A stretch of DNA of 64,000 nt from Bacillota bacterium (GTDB lineage Bacteria; Bacillota; Clostridia; Oscillospirales; Ruminococcaceae): NCBI GenBank assembly GCA_023412215.1, contig JAEYNX010000003.1, forward strand, positions 248,001 through 312,000, written 5' to 3'. Positions within the stretch are counted from its first letter, which is position 1, and each line of letters begins with the position of its first letter. The position numbers were made by a program, and so were the translations under genes. The notes under the pieces were generated by a model. That model had not been told where the DNA came from. It did not search any database and saw only the letters and a program-made list of their open reading frames with translations. Shown one piece after another: positions 50,557 to 58,785 of this stretch.

Positions 50557-52326
50557 ATGGCACTGGACGGAGCAACCCTTGCGCTCATTAAGCGCGAGAT
50601 AGAAGGCGTCGCGCTGGGTGCGCGCATAGACAAGATACACAAGCCCTCGAAGGATGAGGTTATCATCGTGCTGCGGCACAAAACCGGCAGTGCAAAGCTG
50701 CTGCTTTCGGCCTGCGCGGCGAACGCCCGCATCCAGTTTACCACGGTGGGGGTAGAAAACCCGCTTACACCGCCCATGTTCTGCGTGCTGCTGCGCAAGT
50801 ATCTTGGAAACGGCAAGCTGATTGAAGTGCGCCAGCAGGGCTTAGATCGCATCCTGTTTTTGGATTTTGAGACGACCAACGAGCTGGGCGATATGGTTAT
50901 GCTGACCCTCTGCATCGAGATCATGGGCAGGCACTCCAACATCATCCTCATCGGTGAAGGCGGGCGAATTGTCGACGCCATCAAACGCGTGGATATCGAA
51001 ACCTCCAGCGTGCGTCAGGTGCTGCCGGGCATGGTGTACACCCTGCCGCCCGCGGCCGCTCGTTTAAGCCTTGCCGAGCACACCCCGCAGGAGATTATTA
51101 CGGCGGTAAAGGCCGCGAGGGCGGGCGAGCTGAGCAAGGTGCTCATGTCGGTGCTCGAGGGCGTCTCACCCATCCTTGCCCGTGAGATTGCCCACTTCGC
51201 CACAAGCGGAGAGGAAAAGCAGACAAGCGAGCTTACCGCCGAACAGTTTGAGCGGCTAACCTTCTTTATCAAGAGTGTGGGCGACATCCTGCGCGGCGGC
51301 AAGGCCACCCCGACGGTGGTGCTGGACGAGAGCGGCAAGCCGCGCGATTTCTCATTTATAGATATCAATCAATATAGAGGTGCGCTGCAAACGGTTCAGT
51401 ACGAAAGCTTTTCACAGTTGCTGGACGCCTTTTACAGCGAGCGCGGGCGCATCGAGCGCATGAAGCAGCGCTCGCACGATCTTTTGAAGCTGCTTGGCAA
51501 TACCTCCGAGCGCATCGCGCGCAAGCTCGCCCTGCAGAAGGAGGAGCTGCTAACCTGTGCCTCGCGGGAGGAGCTGCGGATTAAAGGTGAACTGATCAGC
51601 GCCAACATCTACCGCCTGCAGAAGGGCGACCACAAGGCGAGCTTAGAAAACTACTATGACCCTTCGCTGCCGGTGCTGGAGATCGCGCTCGACCCGTCGC
51701 TTGCCCCGCAGCAGAACGCGCAGCGCTATTTTCAGGAGTACCGCAAGGCGGCAAACGCCGAAAAGAAGCTCACCGAGCTGATCGTAAGCGGGGAAGAGGA
51801 GCTGCGGTACATTGATTCGGTACTCGACGAGCTTTCGCGCACCTCGGGCGAAAGCGAGCTTGCCGAGATACGCGAGGAGCTTGCCGGGCAGGGGTATTTA
51901 AGGCGCCAGAAGGGCGGAAAGGTGCAAAAGCAGAAGGCTACCGGGCCGCACCGCTACCGTTCCTCCGACGGATTCTTGATTTTGGTCGGACGCAACAACC
52001 TTTCCAACGACCGCCTGACCCTTAAGGACAGCAAAAAGACCGACATCTGGTTCCACACCCACAACATCCACGGCTCGCATACCGTGCTGGTCACCGACGG
52101 TAAGGCCCCCAGCAATCAGGCGCTGGAGGAGGCCGCCATCCTTGCGGCCTACCACAGCAAGGCGCGGGAATCCGCACAGGTGCCGGTGGATTACACCGAG
52201 ATACGCAACATTAAAAAGCCGCAGGGCGCAAAGCCCGGCTTTGTCATCTACGACCCGTATAAAACCGCCTTTGTATCCCCCTCCGCGCAAAAGGTGGCGC
52301 AGCTGGCGGAAAAAGCGCAGAAATAA
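50557..52326 (+). CDS. rqcH: ribosome quality-control protein RqcH (NFACT/FbpA family)
   Basis: The product has 589 residues. The frame extends upstream through the leader hairpin, but homology starts at MALDGATLALIKREIEG (ATG 50557); AGGA lies 12 bases before. The NFACT-N domain is followed by helix-hairpin-helix, a long coiled coil (about 285-440, with KLLGNTSERIARKLALQKEEL) and the NFACT-R domain near 480-560 with KTDIWFHTHNIHGSHTVLV. RqcH binds obstructed 50S subunits and adds alanine tails to stalled chains. Older annotation calls it fibronectin-binding protein. Confidence 0.95.
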   Translation: MALDGATLALIKREIEGVALGARIDKIHKPSKDEVIIVLRHKTGSAKLLLSACAANARIQFTTVGVENPLTPPMFCVLLRKYLGNGKLIEVRQQGLDRILFLDFETTNELGDMVMLTLCIEIMGRHSNIILIGEGGRIVDAIKRVDIETSSVRQVLPGMVYTLPPAAARLSLAEHTPQEIITAVKAARAGELSKVLMSVLEGVSPILAREIAHFATSGEEKQTSELTAEQFERLTFFIKSVGDILRGGKATPTVVLDESGKPRDFSFIDINQYRGALQTVQYESFSQLLDAFYSERGRIERMKQRSHDLLKLLGNTSERIARKLALQKEELLTCASREELRIKGELISANIYRLQKGDHKASLENYYDPSLPVLEIALDPSLAPQQNAQRYFQEYRKAANAEKKLTELIVSGEEELRYIDSVLDELSRTSGESELAEIREELAGQGYLRRQKGGKVQKQKATGPHRYRSSDGFLILVGRNNLSNDRLTLKDSKKTDIWFHTHNIHGSHTVLVTDGKAPSNQALEEAAILAAYHSKARESAQVPVDYTEIRNIKKPQGAKPGFVIYDPYKTAFVSPSAQKVAQLAEKAQK

Positions 52327-52338
52327 CAGGCTTAAAAC

Positions 52339-52386
52339 CAATCGGGGTACCCCATAACGAGTAAATCGTAAGGGGTACCCCGATTG
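52339..52386. terminator. bidirectional terminator between rqcH and the flavin reductase gene
   Basis: A 15-bp perfect stem (52339-52353 with 52372-52386, CAATCGGGGTACCCC and its complement) has a loop that itself can pair ACGA/TCGT. It lies between convergent genes. Confidence 0.85.
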
Positions 52387-52407
52387 ATTTTACGGTATAG
52401 GGAAACC

Positions 52408-53058
52408 TTAACCCTGTTGAATTGAAACAACCCGCAGCTTTGCCACCGCCGAGGCCTCGCCTTCACCGGTCTCGGCGTCTTTGGGGGAATGGATGTTGTA
52501 CATAAACGAATGATCGCCGCACACGGCGTCGATGCTGCCGTGCCGCGCCTCTACCGCGGCGCGCCGAACCCGCCCGACCACCATGGCGTTTATCCCCGCG
52601 CCGGAGAGGTCGCAGGCCGATTCAAAGGTACACTCGAAGCACAAAAACGCCTCTTTGATACGCGGCGGCTTGACCAGTACCGAGGGCTCGGCGGTAAAAC
52701 CGGCGACGGCAAGCTCGTCGGTCTCCTCCTTGTTTTCCGCGATGGTTTTCATGCAGGCGTCGTAGTATTCTGTGCTTAAAAAGTTGATGCAGAACTCCTT
52801 ATCCCGCAGGATGTTCCTGTAGGTGTGCGTATGCTGCATCAGCCCCAGCATGACGGCAAAAAATCCGCCCTTGTCGCCCGAGAAGGTGCTCCACGCGTGA
52901 AAACCGGCATTGGGCTTTCCGTTTTCCTTGAGGGTGGTAATCATGAACATCACCGACGGCACCCCGCATACATACTCCATGTGCGAGAAGATGTTGTACT
53001 GCCCCGGCCAGTATTCTTTGTAGTGCTCCGGCTTTGTTTCTGTCAACTCGATTTTCAT
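52408..53058 (-). CDS. flavin reductase-like (FMN-binding) protein
   Basis: The product has 216 residues. AAAGGAG on the minus strand, inside the end of the upstream gene, selects the ATG giving MKIELTETKPEHYKEYWPGQY. The flavin reductase-like split barrel shows as CGVPSVMFMITTLKENGKPNAG, FAVMLGLMQHTHTYRNI, KEFCINFLS and an AVVGRV-like strand (AMVVGRV) followed by HSFMYNIHSP. Such proteins bind FMN and reduce small substrates. It is translationally coupled to the AlkZ-related gene (one-base gap). Confidence 0.87.
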   Translation of the reverse strand: MKIELTETKPEHYKEYWPGQYNIFSHMEYVCGVPSVMFMITTLKENGKPNAGFHAWSTFSGDKGGFFAVMLGLMQHTHTYRNILRDKEFCINFLSTEYYDACMKTIAENKEETDELAVAGFTAEPSVLVKPPRIKEAFLCFECTFESACDLSGAGINAMVVGRVRRAAVEARHGSIDAVCGDHSFMYNIHSPKDAETGEGEASAVAKLRVVSIQQG

Positions 53059-53059
53059 T

Positions 53060-53749
53060 TTAAAACTCCTTTCCTTTTCCAAACAGCAGGCGCGCGAGCG
53101 TCGCTGCGTCTACGCCATTTCCAAACCCCACGCCCGCTTCCACAATCATCCGGCGTGCGTCCTTTGCGGGGATATCGGATGCCCCGTCCAGCCAGCCCTT
53201 GGGCGCCCACTCGGTTGCAAGGCAGTAGGTGTTGGCGGGCCACCCGAATTCCTGCCCGTCCGAACCTACCTTGCGGCGGTTTCCGCATACGGTTACGAGG
53301 TATTCCTTTTGTAGCTGCTTCATCGCGGCGTCGGTGCGTGTGGCACCGTTCTTTTTGGAGGTGCCCGCCGCCTTGCGGATGTCGGCGGTGCTCAGCTCGC
53401 CGCCGCCCTCAAACAGCCGGTAGAGCATATAGGCGCTCTGAGAAAGCTCCCCGTTTGCGTAGCGCTCCTCCACCGTTTCGGTCGGGTGGCACGCCGCGTA
53501 AAACAGGGGGTAAAACCGCTGCGCCACAAAGCCCTTATACCCGCCCAGAATGCAGCCGAAGGCGAGCTTGCGCTCCTTTGCGGCGCGGTCCTTCCACTGC
53601 CATGGGTCGGTCTCCTCATCGCCTGTATGCCACTGCACCTCCAGTGTCTCGTCCGCAATGGTGGGCATCCCCGCGATAAACCGGCCGTAAAAGGGGAAGT
53701 AGCCGAGCTCGTTTACCCGTGCAATAAATTCGTCGTAGGTTTTCAGCAC
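53060..53749 (-). CDS. AlkZ-related winged-helix protein, function uncertain
   Basis: The product has 229 residues, and the start is a GTG at 53749 with weak ribosome-site signals. It opens LKTYDEFIARVNELGYFPF, has a Trp-rich segment (WHTGDEETDPWQWKDRAA), and a middle winged-helix-like part (LSQSAYMLYRLFEGGGELSTADIRKAAG) followed by TRTDAAMKQLQKEYLVTVCG, a pattern seen in small proteins annotated as AlkZ-related. True AlkZ glycosylase catalytic residues were not identified. Its neighbours are a WYL regulator and a flavin reductase, and a 16-bp palindrome stands in front of it. Confidence 0.65.
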   Translation of the reverse strand: MLKTYDEFIARVNELGYFPFYGRFIAGMPTIADETLEVQWHTGDEETDPWQWKDRAAKERKLAFGCILGGYKGFVAQRFYPLFYAACHPTETVEERYANGELSQSAYMLYRLFEGGGELSTADIRKAAGTSKKNGATRTDAAMKQLQKEYLVTVCGNRRKVGSDGQEFGWPANTYCLATEWAPKGWLDGASDIPAKDARRMIVEAGVGFGNGVDAATLARLLFGKGKEF

Positions 53750-53792
53750 CTGTCATCAACCTTTCCGGTTTTGTCTTTCCTTTGCTACTGTC

Positions 53793-53826
53793 AGTATAGC
53801 AGAGCAACTGTGACATCTGTATGTCA
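53793..53826 (-). promoter_or_regulatory. operator and promoter of the AlkZ-related/flavin reductase operon
   Basis: The palindrome TGACATCTGTATGTCA is at 53811-53826. On the minus strand an extended -10 TGCTATACT (53793-53801) follows. A TTGACA overlapping the palindrome is 23 bases from that -10, too far for a standard promoter. A closely similar palindrome lies at 54794-54809. Confidence 0.6.
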
Positions 53827-53840
53827 ACTTCATGCAGACT

Positions 53841-54752
53841 TTAATACTGGCTAACAATTTTCTCTGCTTCTTCCTTTACGGCGTCCGCCAAGCTTTGCGG
53901 GGCCAGCACCTTAGCGCCCGCGCCCAGCCGGAGCACGGTTTTAACCATCTCGCGCTCGTTTACATAATCCCACTTGGCGAGGATCGTAGTATCGTCCACC
54001 CGTTCATAGGAGTTTACACCGTACTCGTCTATCATCACATACTCAAGGCTTTTGTGCAGCAGCAGTGTCGCGTACCGTTTGGTTTCGGGGTTTTGGTAGA
54101 ATGCCTCGAGGTTTACCTGCTCGGGCATGAGCGGCTTGGGTTCAAAGCTGTCGCCCGTCAGTTCCAGCTGCGTCATGCGGTTGAGCTTGAACAGCCTGAA
54201 ATCCTGCCGCAGGCGGCAAAAGCCGAACACATACCACGCCGACCATTTAAACGCGATGAAGTAGGGCGCCAGCTCGCGCACGGTGTGCCCGTCCTTGGAA
54301 TAGTAGTTCAACCGCACCGCAAGCCTCCGGGCAATCGCCTCACGCAAAAGGGCAATCTTTGGCGCAAGGCTGCCCCGGTAAAAGGAGGCGAGGTCGATGA
54401 TCAGGTCGCCGTCCGCGGGGATCAGCTTGTCCGGTTCGGGGGAAAGGCGGGTGAGCAGCGAGCGTATCTGCGCGCTCTGCGTGACGCTTTCAAGGCTTTT
54501 CAGCCCTAAGATAATACTTTCAAGGTCACTGCGGGTCAGCATGTTTTTATCGAGTGTAAACCCCTCGGCGATGCCGATACCGCCGTCGCCGCCCGGGTAG
54601 GTGACAAGGGGTATGCCCGCCTTGCAGATATCCTCCACGTCACGGTAGATGGTGCGCAGCGACACCTCAAAGTGCTCGGCAAGGTCTTTGGCCTTTACCT
54701 TCTGCTTTTTTGAAAGGATGCTCAATATGCCGAGCAGGCGATCGATCTTCAT
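53841..54752 (-). CDS. YafY-type HTH/WYL transcriptional regulator
   Basis: The product has 303 residues. The N-terminal helix-turn-helix (MKIDRLLGILSILSKKQKVKAKDLAEHFEVSLRTIYRDVEDI, residues 1-42) is followed by a linker and the WYL domain with FKWSAWYVFGFCRLRQDFRLFKLNRM, then a C-terminal extension (WCX-like). WYL domains sense nucleic acid or small ligands, and many such regulators control DNA-damage or defence genes. It is transcribed towards the AlkZ-related gene with its own promoter and operator, suggesting autoregulation. Confidence 0.94.
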   Translation of the reverse strand: MKIDRLLGILSILSKKQKVKAKDLAEHFEVSLRTIYRDVEDICKAGIPLVTYPGGDGGIGIAEGFTLDKNMLTRSDLESIILGLKSLESVTQSAQIRSLLTRLSPEPDKLIPADGDLIIDLASFYRGSLAPKIALLREAIARRLAVRLNYYSKDGHTVRELAPYFIAFKWSAWYVFGFCRLRQDFRLFKLNRMTQLELTGDSFEPKPLMPEQVNLEAFYQNPETKRYATLLLHKSLEYVMIDEYGVNSYERVDDTTILAKWDYVNEREMVKTVLRLGAGAKVLAPQSLADAVKEEAEKIVSQY

Positions 54753-54780
54753 TGTATATAATCAGCCCCTTCCAAAATTT

Positions 54781-54810
54781 ATCTTAACAAAGCTGACATT
54801 TATGTGTCAA
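54781..54810 (-). promoter_or_regulatory. promoter and operator of the WYL regulator
   Basis: On the minus strand TTGACA (54810-54805), an 18-base spacer and TAAGAT (54786-54781) form a good promoter. The palindrome TGACATTTATGTGTCA (54794-54809) covers the -35 box and spacer, so binding would block polymerase. Confidence 0.7.
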
Positions 54811-54872
54811 CATAATTTTAGTCAAAATAAGCATATTCTTCTTAACATTCTGACATAATTCTAGTTTGTTTA

Positions 54873-54901
54873 TTGAAATTTTCGATAAAAAAGAATATAA
54901 T
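54873..54901 (+). promoter_or_regulatory. sigma-A promoter of the chemoreceptor gene
   Basis: TTGAAA at 54873-54878, a 17-base spacer and TATAAT at 54896-54901. Confidence 0.75.
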
Positions 54902-54982
54902 GCAACTAAGGCCGTATGACTTATTCTAGCAGCATAATATGCTGAAATAACCAGTTTGGCGGCAATAGACGGAGGGCCTGAC

Positions 54983-56314
54983 ATGAAAGACATTAAAACC
55001 AGAATTGTTCGCATCATTACAGCGTTTGTGGCGATTGTGGCGCTGATATTCGGCGGCGTTACCATCGTTACCAACTACATCACTGCCCACAGCAAAGATA
55101 CGATGCAAGGCTTTACCGTTGCCATTATCCTGTCGGCGGCCGCCGTGGTGGCGTTTGTGCTGTTGACCTTTTTTATGAGCAAGCTGTTTGCAAAGAAGAT
55201 CTCCGAGCCCATCTCGCAGATTGCGCACAGCCTGTCGGTCATTACCGACCTGGACGAAGGCGATGCCGGGCGCGGCAACGAGATTGCGGTGCTCAAGCAG
55301 GCGCTCGCCGTTACCGAGCGCAACATGAACGAGTATGTAGGAGAGATCTCCGAGGTGCTTGAAAAGCTGGCGCAGGGCGATATGCGCGTAAGGATCGAGT
55401 CGGACTTTACCGGCAGCTTTGCGCAGATCAAGCGCGCGCTCAACCAGTCGCTGGATAAAATCGGCCAGACCCTCATGCGCATCAACGAAAGCGCCGAGCA
55501 GGTGGCAAGCGGTGCCTCGCAGGTGGCGGGCGGTTCTCAGCTGCTTTCACAGGGCGCCGAGATGCAGGCAACCTCGGTAAACCAGATCAGCGCGTCGGTA
55601 AGCGACCTTTCGGCCAAAACGCAGGAGAACACCAAGAACACCAACAAGGTTAACACCGTGGCGCAGGAGATCAACGCCTCCGCCGAGCTGAGCTCCTCCC
55701 GAATGGAGAGCATGCTGCACTCGATGAACGAAATTTACGAGTCCTCTCAGAATATCAAAAAGATTATCAAGGTGATTGAAGATATATCCTTCCAGACCAA
55801 TATCCTCGCCTTAAACGCCGCCGTGGAGGCCGCGAGAGCGGGCGCCGCGGGCAAGGGCTTCGCGGTGGTGGCCGACGAGGTGCGCAACCTTGCCAACAAG
55901 AGCGCCGAGGCCGCGCACGACACCACCGAGATGATTGAAAAATCCATCCAAACGGTGGAGGAGGGCAACACCATCGCGAACTCCACCGCCGAGAGCATCT
56001 CGCAGATGCTTACCGATATCGGCCGTGTGACCGCGCGCATCGAGAAGATCAACAACGCCACCAACGAGCAGGCCAATGCCATCCTTGAGATTTCTCAGGG
56101 GCTGGAGCAGGTTTCGGCGGTGGTGCAGAACAACTCCGCAACCGCCCAGCAGAGCGCCGCGGCAAGCCAGCAGCTCTCCAGCCAGGCCGAGATGCTCCGC
56201 CAGTATGTTACGGCGTTTAAGTTTGACCAAAGCGCGGCCCCTTCCCGCAAAAAAGGCGGCGTTTACCAGCCCGCGCTGGCAGGCAGCGTGCATGATTGCG
56301 ATGATAAATACTGA
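54983..56314 (+). CDS. methyl-accepting chemotaxis protein without a large sensor domain
   Basis: The product has 443 residues. GGAGGG at 54971-54976 sets the ATG at 54983. Two membrane helices (about 9-30 and 45-66) are separated by only about 14 residues (NYITAHSKDTMQGF), so there is no folded extracellular sensor. A HAMP-like segment and helical linker follow, then a long signalling coiled coil with the hairpin tip IIKVIEDISFQTNILALNAAVEAARAGAAGKGFAVVADEVRNLA (cited by position, about 260-305). No che or flagellar genes are nearby. It could sense membrane state or an intracellular partner. Confidence 0.92.
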   Translation: MKDIKTRIVRIITAFVAIVALIFGGVTIVTNYITAHSKDTMQGFTVAIILSAAAVVAFVLLTFFMSKLFAKKISEPISQIAHSLSVITDLDEGDAGRGNEIAVLKQALAVTERNMNEYVGEISEVLEKLAQGDMRVRIESDFTGSFAQIKRALNQSLDKIGQTLMRINESAEQVASGASQVAGGSQLLSQGAEMQATSVNQISASVSDLSAKTQENTKNTNKVNTVAQEINASAELSSSRMESMLHSMNEIYESSQNIKKIIKVIEDISFQTNILALNAAVEAARAGAAGKGFAVVADEVRNLANKSAEAAHDTTEMIEKSIQTVEEGNTIANSTAESISQMLTDIGRVTARIEKINNATNEQANAILEISQGLEQVSAVVQNNSATAQQSAAASQQLSSQAEMLRQYVTAFKFDQSAAPSRKKGGVYQPALAGSVHDCDDKY

Positions 56315-56391
56315 TTGACTTTTCGTGCGGCATGTGATAAAATAAAGCGTCATTGAATCTTTATATGCTTCGCGTCGCGCAAAGATAGCTC

Positions 56392-56460
56392 AAAGGGAGA
56401 TGAAGGCATCTCAGAGGTGGAAGCATCTCGGGGGATGATACCATCTCCCTTTATTTTCTT
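56392..56460 (+). terminator. terminator after the chemoreceptor gene with alternative pairings
   Basis: The outer stem AAAGGGAGATG/CATCTCCCTTT (56392-56402 with 56442-56452) is followed by ATTTTC. Inside, CATCTC recurs at 56407-56412 and 56424-56429, and each can pair with the same GAGATG, so a small local hairpin competes with the terminator stem. Confidence 0.7.
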
Positions 56461-56741
56461 TATTTTTCCCGCACTCCGAATATAGGGCGGTATAAAGCGC
56501 ACAATGATAGCGACTAATTCCCATTTTACCATGTGAATTAGCAGAGGGTTAAATACTAATTCCAATGAGGAATAAACCGTAAAAATTCTAAGGCGTTGTT
56601 TTACAACGCCATGCAAAAGGCATATATGGGGCCTTTTGCTCAACTTTTTACTATGTTTCTAATTGAAATAAGTATAAGGCAACCAGGTTGCCTTGCATGG
56701 AAGAAAGCCCGCAAAGCTTTACGGCCGCCGGATTGTGTTTG
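56461..56741. other. non-coding region with several hairpins upstream of the DEAD-box gene
   Basis: It holds a CTAATTC/GAATTAG inverted repeat near 56512-56539, GGCGTTG/CAACGCC (56592-56598 with 56604-56610), GCAAAAGGC/GCCTTTTGC (56613-56621 with 56631-56639) followed by TCAACTTTTT, and the palindrome AAGGCAACC-A-GGTTGCCTT (56676-56694). No gene is supported. Confidence 0.6.
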
Positions 56742-56918
56742 TATAATGTCTGAGCTGATGAAACGTGTTTTTATCAGCGGTGTGGTGATAGCCACCTGGT
56801 CATTAGTTTACGCTTTTTCTTTACGGTGTATGGGAAAGGAGCTTTGCGGCGAGGTAAGGCTCTATTTTCGGTGCCGTTTTGGCACTGCACAGTATGGAAA
56901 GGGTTTGAAACAATACGC
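56742..56918 (+). promoter_or_regulatory. probable promoter -10 and leader of the DEAD-box helicase gene
   Basis: TATAAT at 56742-56747 has a weak -35 (TTACGG) 17 bases upstream. The leader would be about 165 bases. AAAGGG at 56898-56903 is 15 bases from the ATG, a poor spacing. Confidence 0.45.
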
Positions 56919-58679
56919 ATGGAGAAAGTACAGTTTTCACAGATGGATCTATCGCAGGAAGTAAAAGACGCGGTAGCTGAGATGGGCTTTGAAGAGGCGA
57001 CATCTATCCAAACACAAAGCATCCCGCTTATTATGGAAGGTAAGGACATCATCGGCCAGTCGCAGACGGGCACCGGCAAAACGGCGGCGTTCGGCATCCC
57101 GGCCATTGAAAAGATAAGGCCGGAATTAAGCCGTCAGGTACAGGTGCTGGTGCTCTGTCCCACGCGTGAGCTTGCCGTACAGGCCTGCGACGAGATACGC
57201 AAGTTTGCAAAATTCAAGCAGGGCATCAAGGCGGTGCCCATTTACGGCGGCCAGCCCATTGAGCGGCAGATTATGCAGCTTAGGCAGGGCGCACAGATCA
57301 TCATCGGCACGCCGGGCCGCGTGATGGACCACATGCGCAGAAGAACCATCAAGCTGGATTCGCTTTCGATGGTGATTCTGGACGAGGCCGACGAGATGCT
57401 CAACATGGGCTTTCGCGAGGATATTGAAACCATCCTCTCCGAGGTGCCCGCCGAGCGGCAGACCATCCTCTTTTCGGCCACCATGCCGCCCGAGATCATC
57501 GCCATCACCAAAAACTACCAGCGCGACCCGCAGCTTATCCGCATCCCGCACCCGCAGCTGACGGTGCCCACTATCGAGCAGTTTTACTACGAAGCGCCCG
57601 TGGGCCGCAAAACCGACGTGCTGTGCCGCATTATCGACCTGTATAACCCCAAGCTCTCGATGGTGTTCTGCAACACAAAAAAGATGGTGGATGAACTGGT
57701 AGGCGAGCTGCAAACCCGCGGCTATCAGGCCGAGGGGCTGCACGGAGATATGAAACAGACCGCCAGAACGCAGGTGATGGATAAGTTCAAGGCGCGCAGA
57801 ACCGATATTCTGGTTGCCACCGACGTGGCGGCGCGCGGCATTGACGTAGACGACATCGACGCGGTGTTCAACTACGACATCCCGCAGGATGAGGAATACT
57901 ACGTGCACCGCATCGGACGCACCGGGCGTGCCGGAAAAGGCGGCCGCGCCTTTACGCTGGTGTGCGGCAGGCGTCAGGTGTTTGTGCTTAAAGACATCCA
58001 GCGCTTTACCAAGGCCAAGATCGAGTTTAAGGCGCTGCCCACGCAGAGCGAAATCATGGAGAGCAGGCTTACGAAGTTCGCCGATGAGCTGCGACGCGCG
58101 CTGGGCGAAAGCGACAACTCGCGCTACGCGGGCGTACTTGACCAGCTGCTGGAGGAGGGCAATACCCTCGCCGATATCTCGGCGGCGCTTATCGGTATGC
58201 TTATGGGCAGCCGCGGGGTAGAGAAGGAGGATGGGTTGGATGACGCCGCGCTGCGTCCGGCTTCCTACAACTTTGACAGTGACCGCACCGGCGAGCCGAG
58301 GCGCGCACCCAGCTACCGCCGCAACGAAAATATGGTGCGCCTGATGATCAACGCGGGCAGCTCAAGCGGTATCGCGCCCAACCACGTAGTCGGCGCCATC
58401 GCGGGCGAAACCGGCCTGCCGGGTCGGATCGTCGGCAGCATCCGCATCTTCGACAAGTACACGTTGGTTGAGGTGCCGCAGGAGCACAAGGATATGGTGC
58501 TCACCGCGATGAGCAGCTGCAAGATAAACGGCCGCATGACTACCACGGTGGAGGCGCCGCACGATATGGGCCAGACCTATTCGCGTCCCCGCGACGGCGG
58601 ACGCAGCGGTTCGCGCCCGTACAACAAGCCGTCCAACTCACGGTTTGAGCGCGATTCCCGCAGAAAATTTGAACGCTGA
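56919..58679 (+). CDS. DEAD-box RNA helicase with DbpA-type RNA-binding domain
   Basis: The product has 586 residues. The frame opens upstream, but homology begins MEKVQFSQMDLSQEVKDAVAEMGF. It has the Q motif, SQTGTGKTAAFGIP (Walker A), PTRELAVQ, GTPGRVMDH, VILDEADEMLNMGF (DEAD), LFSATMP, and HRIGRTGRAGKGG. Residues about 470-550 form the DbpA C-terminal RRM (MVRLMINAGSSSGIAPNHVVGAIAGE), then an Arg/Ser-rich basic tail to FER. It is like CshA/DeaD enzymes that act in cold growth, ribosome assembly and mRNA turnover. Confidence 0.94.
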   Translation: MEKVQFSQMDLSQEVKDAVAEMGFEEATSIQTQSIPLIMEGKDIIGQSQTGTGKTAAFGIPAIEKIRPELSRQVQVLVLCPTRELAVQACDEIRKFAKFKQGIKAVPIYGGQPIERQIMQLRQGAQIIIGTPGRVMDHMRRRTIKLDSLSMVILDEADEMLNMGFREDIETILSEVPAERQTILFSATMPPEIIAITKNYQRDPQLIRIPHPQLTVPTIEQFYYEAPVGRKTDVLCRIIDLYNPKLSMVFCNTKKMVDELVGELQTRGYQAEGLHGDMKQTARTQVMDKFKARRTDILVATDVAARGIDVDDIDAVFNYDIPQDEEYYVHRIGRTGRAGKGGRAFTLVCGRRQVFVLKDIQRFTKAKIEFKALPTQSEIMESRLTKFADELRRALGESDNSRYAGVLDQLLEEGNTLADISAALIGMLMGSRGVEKEDGLDDAALRPASYNFDSDRTGEPRRAPSYRRNENMVRLMINAGSSSGIAPNHVVGAIAGETGLPGRIVGSIRIFDKYTLVEVPQEHKDMVLTAMSSCKINGRMTTTVEAPHDMGQTYSRPRDGGRSGSRPYNKPSNSRFERDSRRKFER

Positions 58680-58727
58680 ATTTCAAAAAACATTTACAGA
58701 ATAGCAACAGTATAAACGCAAAAAATA

Positions 58728-58772
58728 CACCGAACAGGTTTACTATCAAGGTAAGCTGTTCGGTGCTTATTT
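58728..58772. terminator. bidirectional terminator between the helicase gene and murC
   Basis: CACCGAACAG (58728-58737) pairs with CTGTTCGGTG (58756-58765). TTATTTTA follows on the plus strand and TATTTTTTG on the minus strand. Confidence 0.9.
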
Positions 58773-58785
58773 TATGCCGTTAAAT

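Noticed and set aside
53822..53827. TTGACA on the minus strand as the -35 box of the AlkZ-related operon
   Set aside because: It lies 23 bases from the only good -10 box, too far for a standard promoter; the extended -10 is more likely to be used alone or with a weaker -35.
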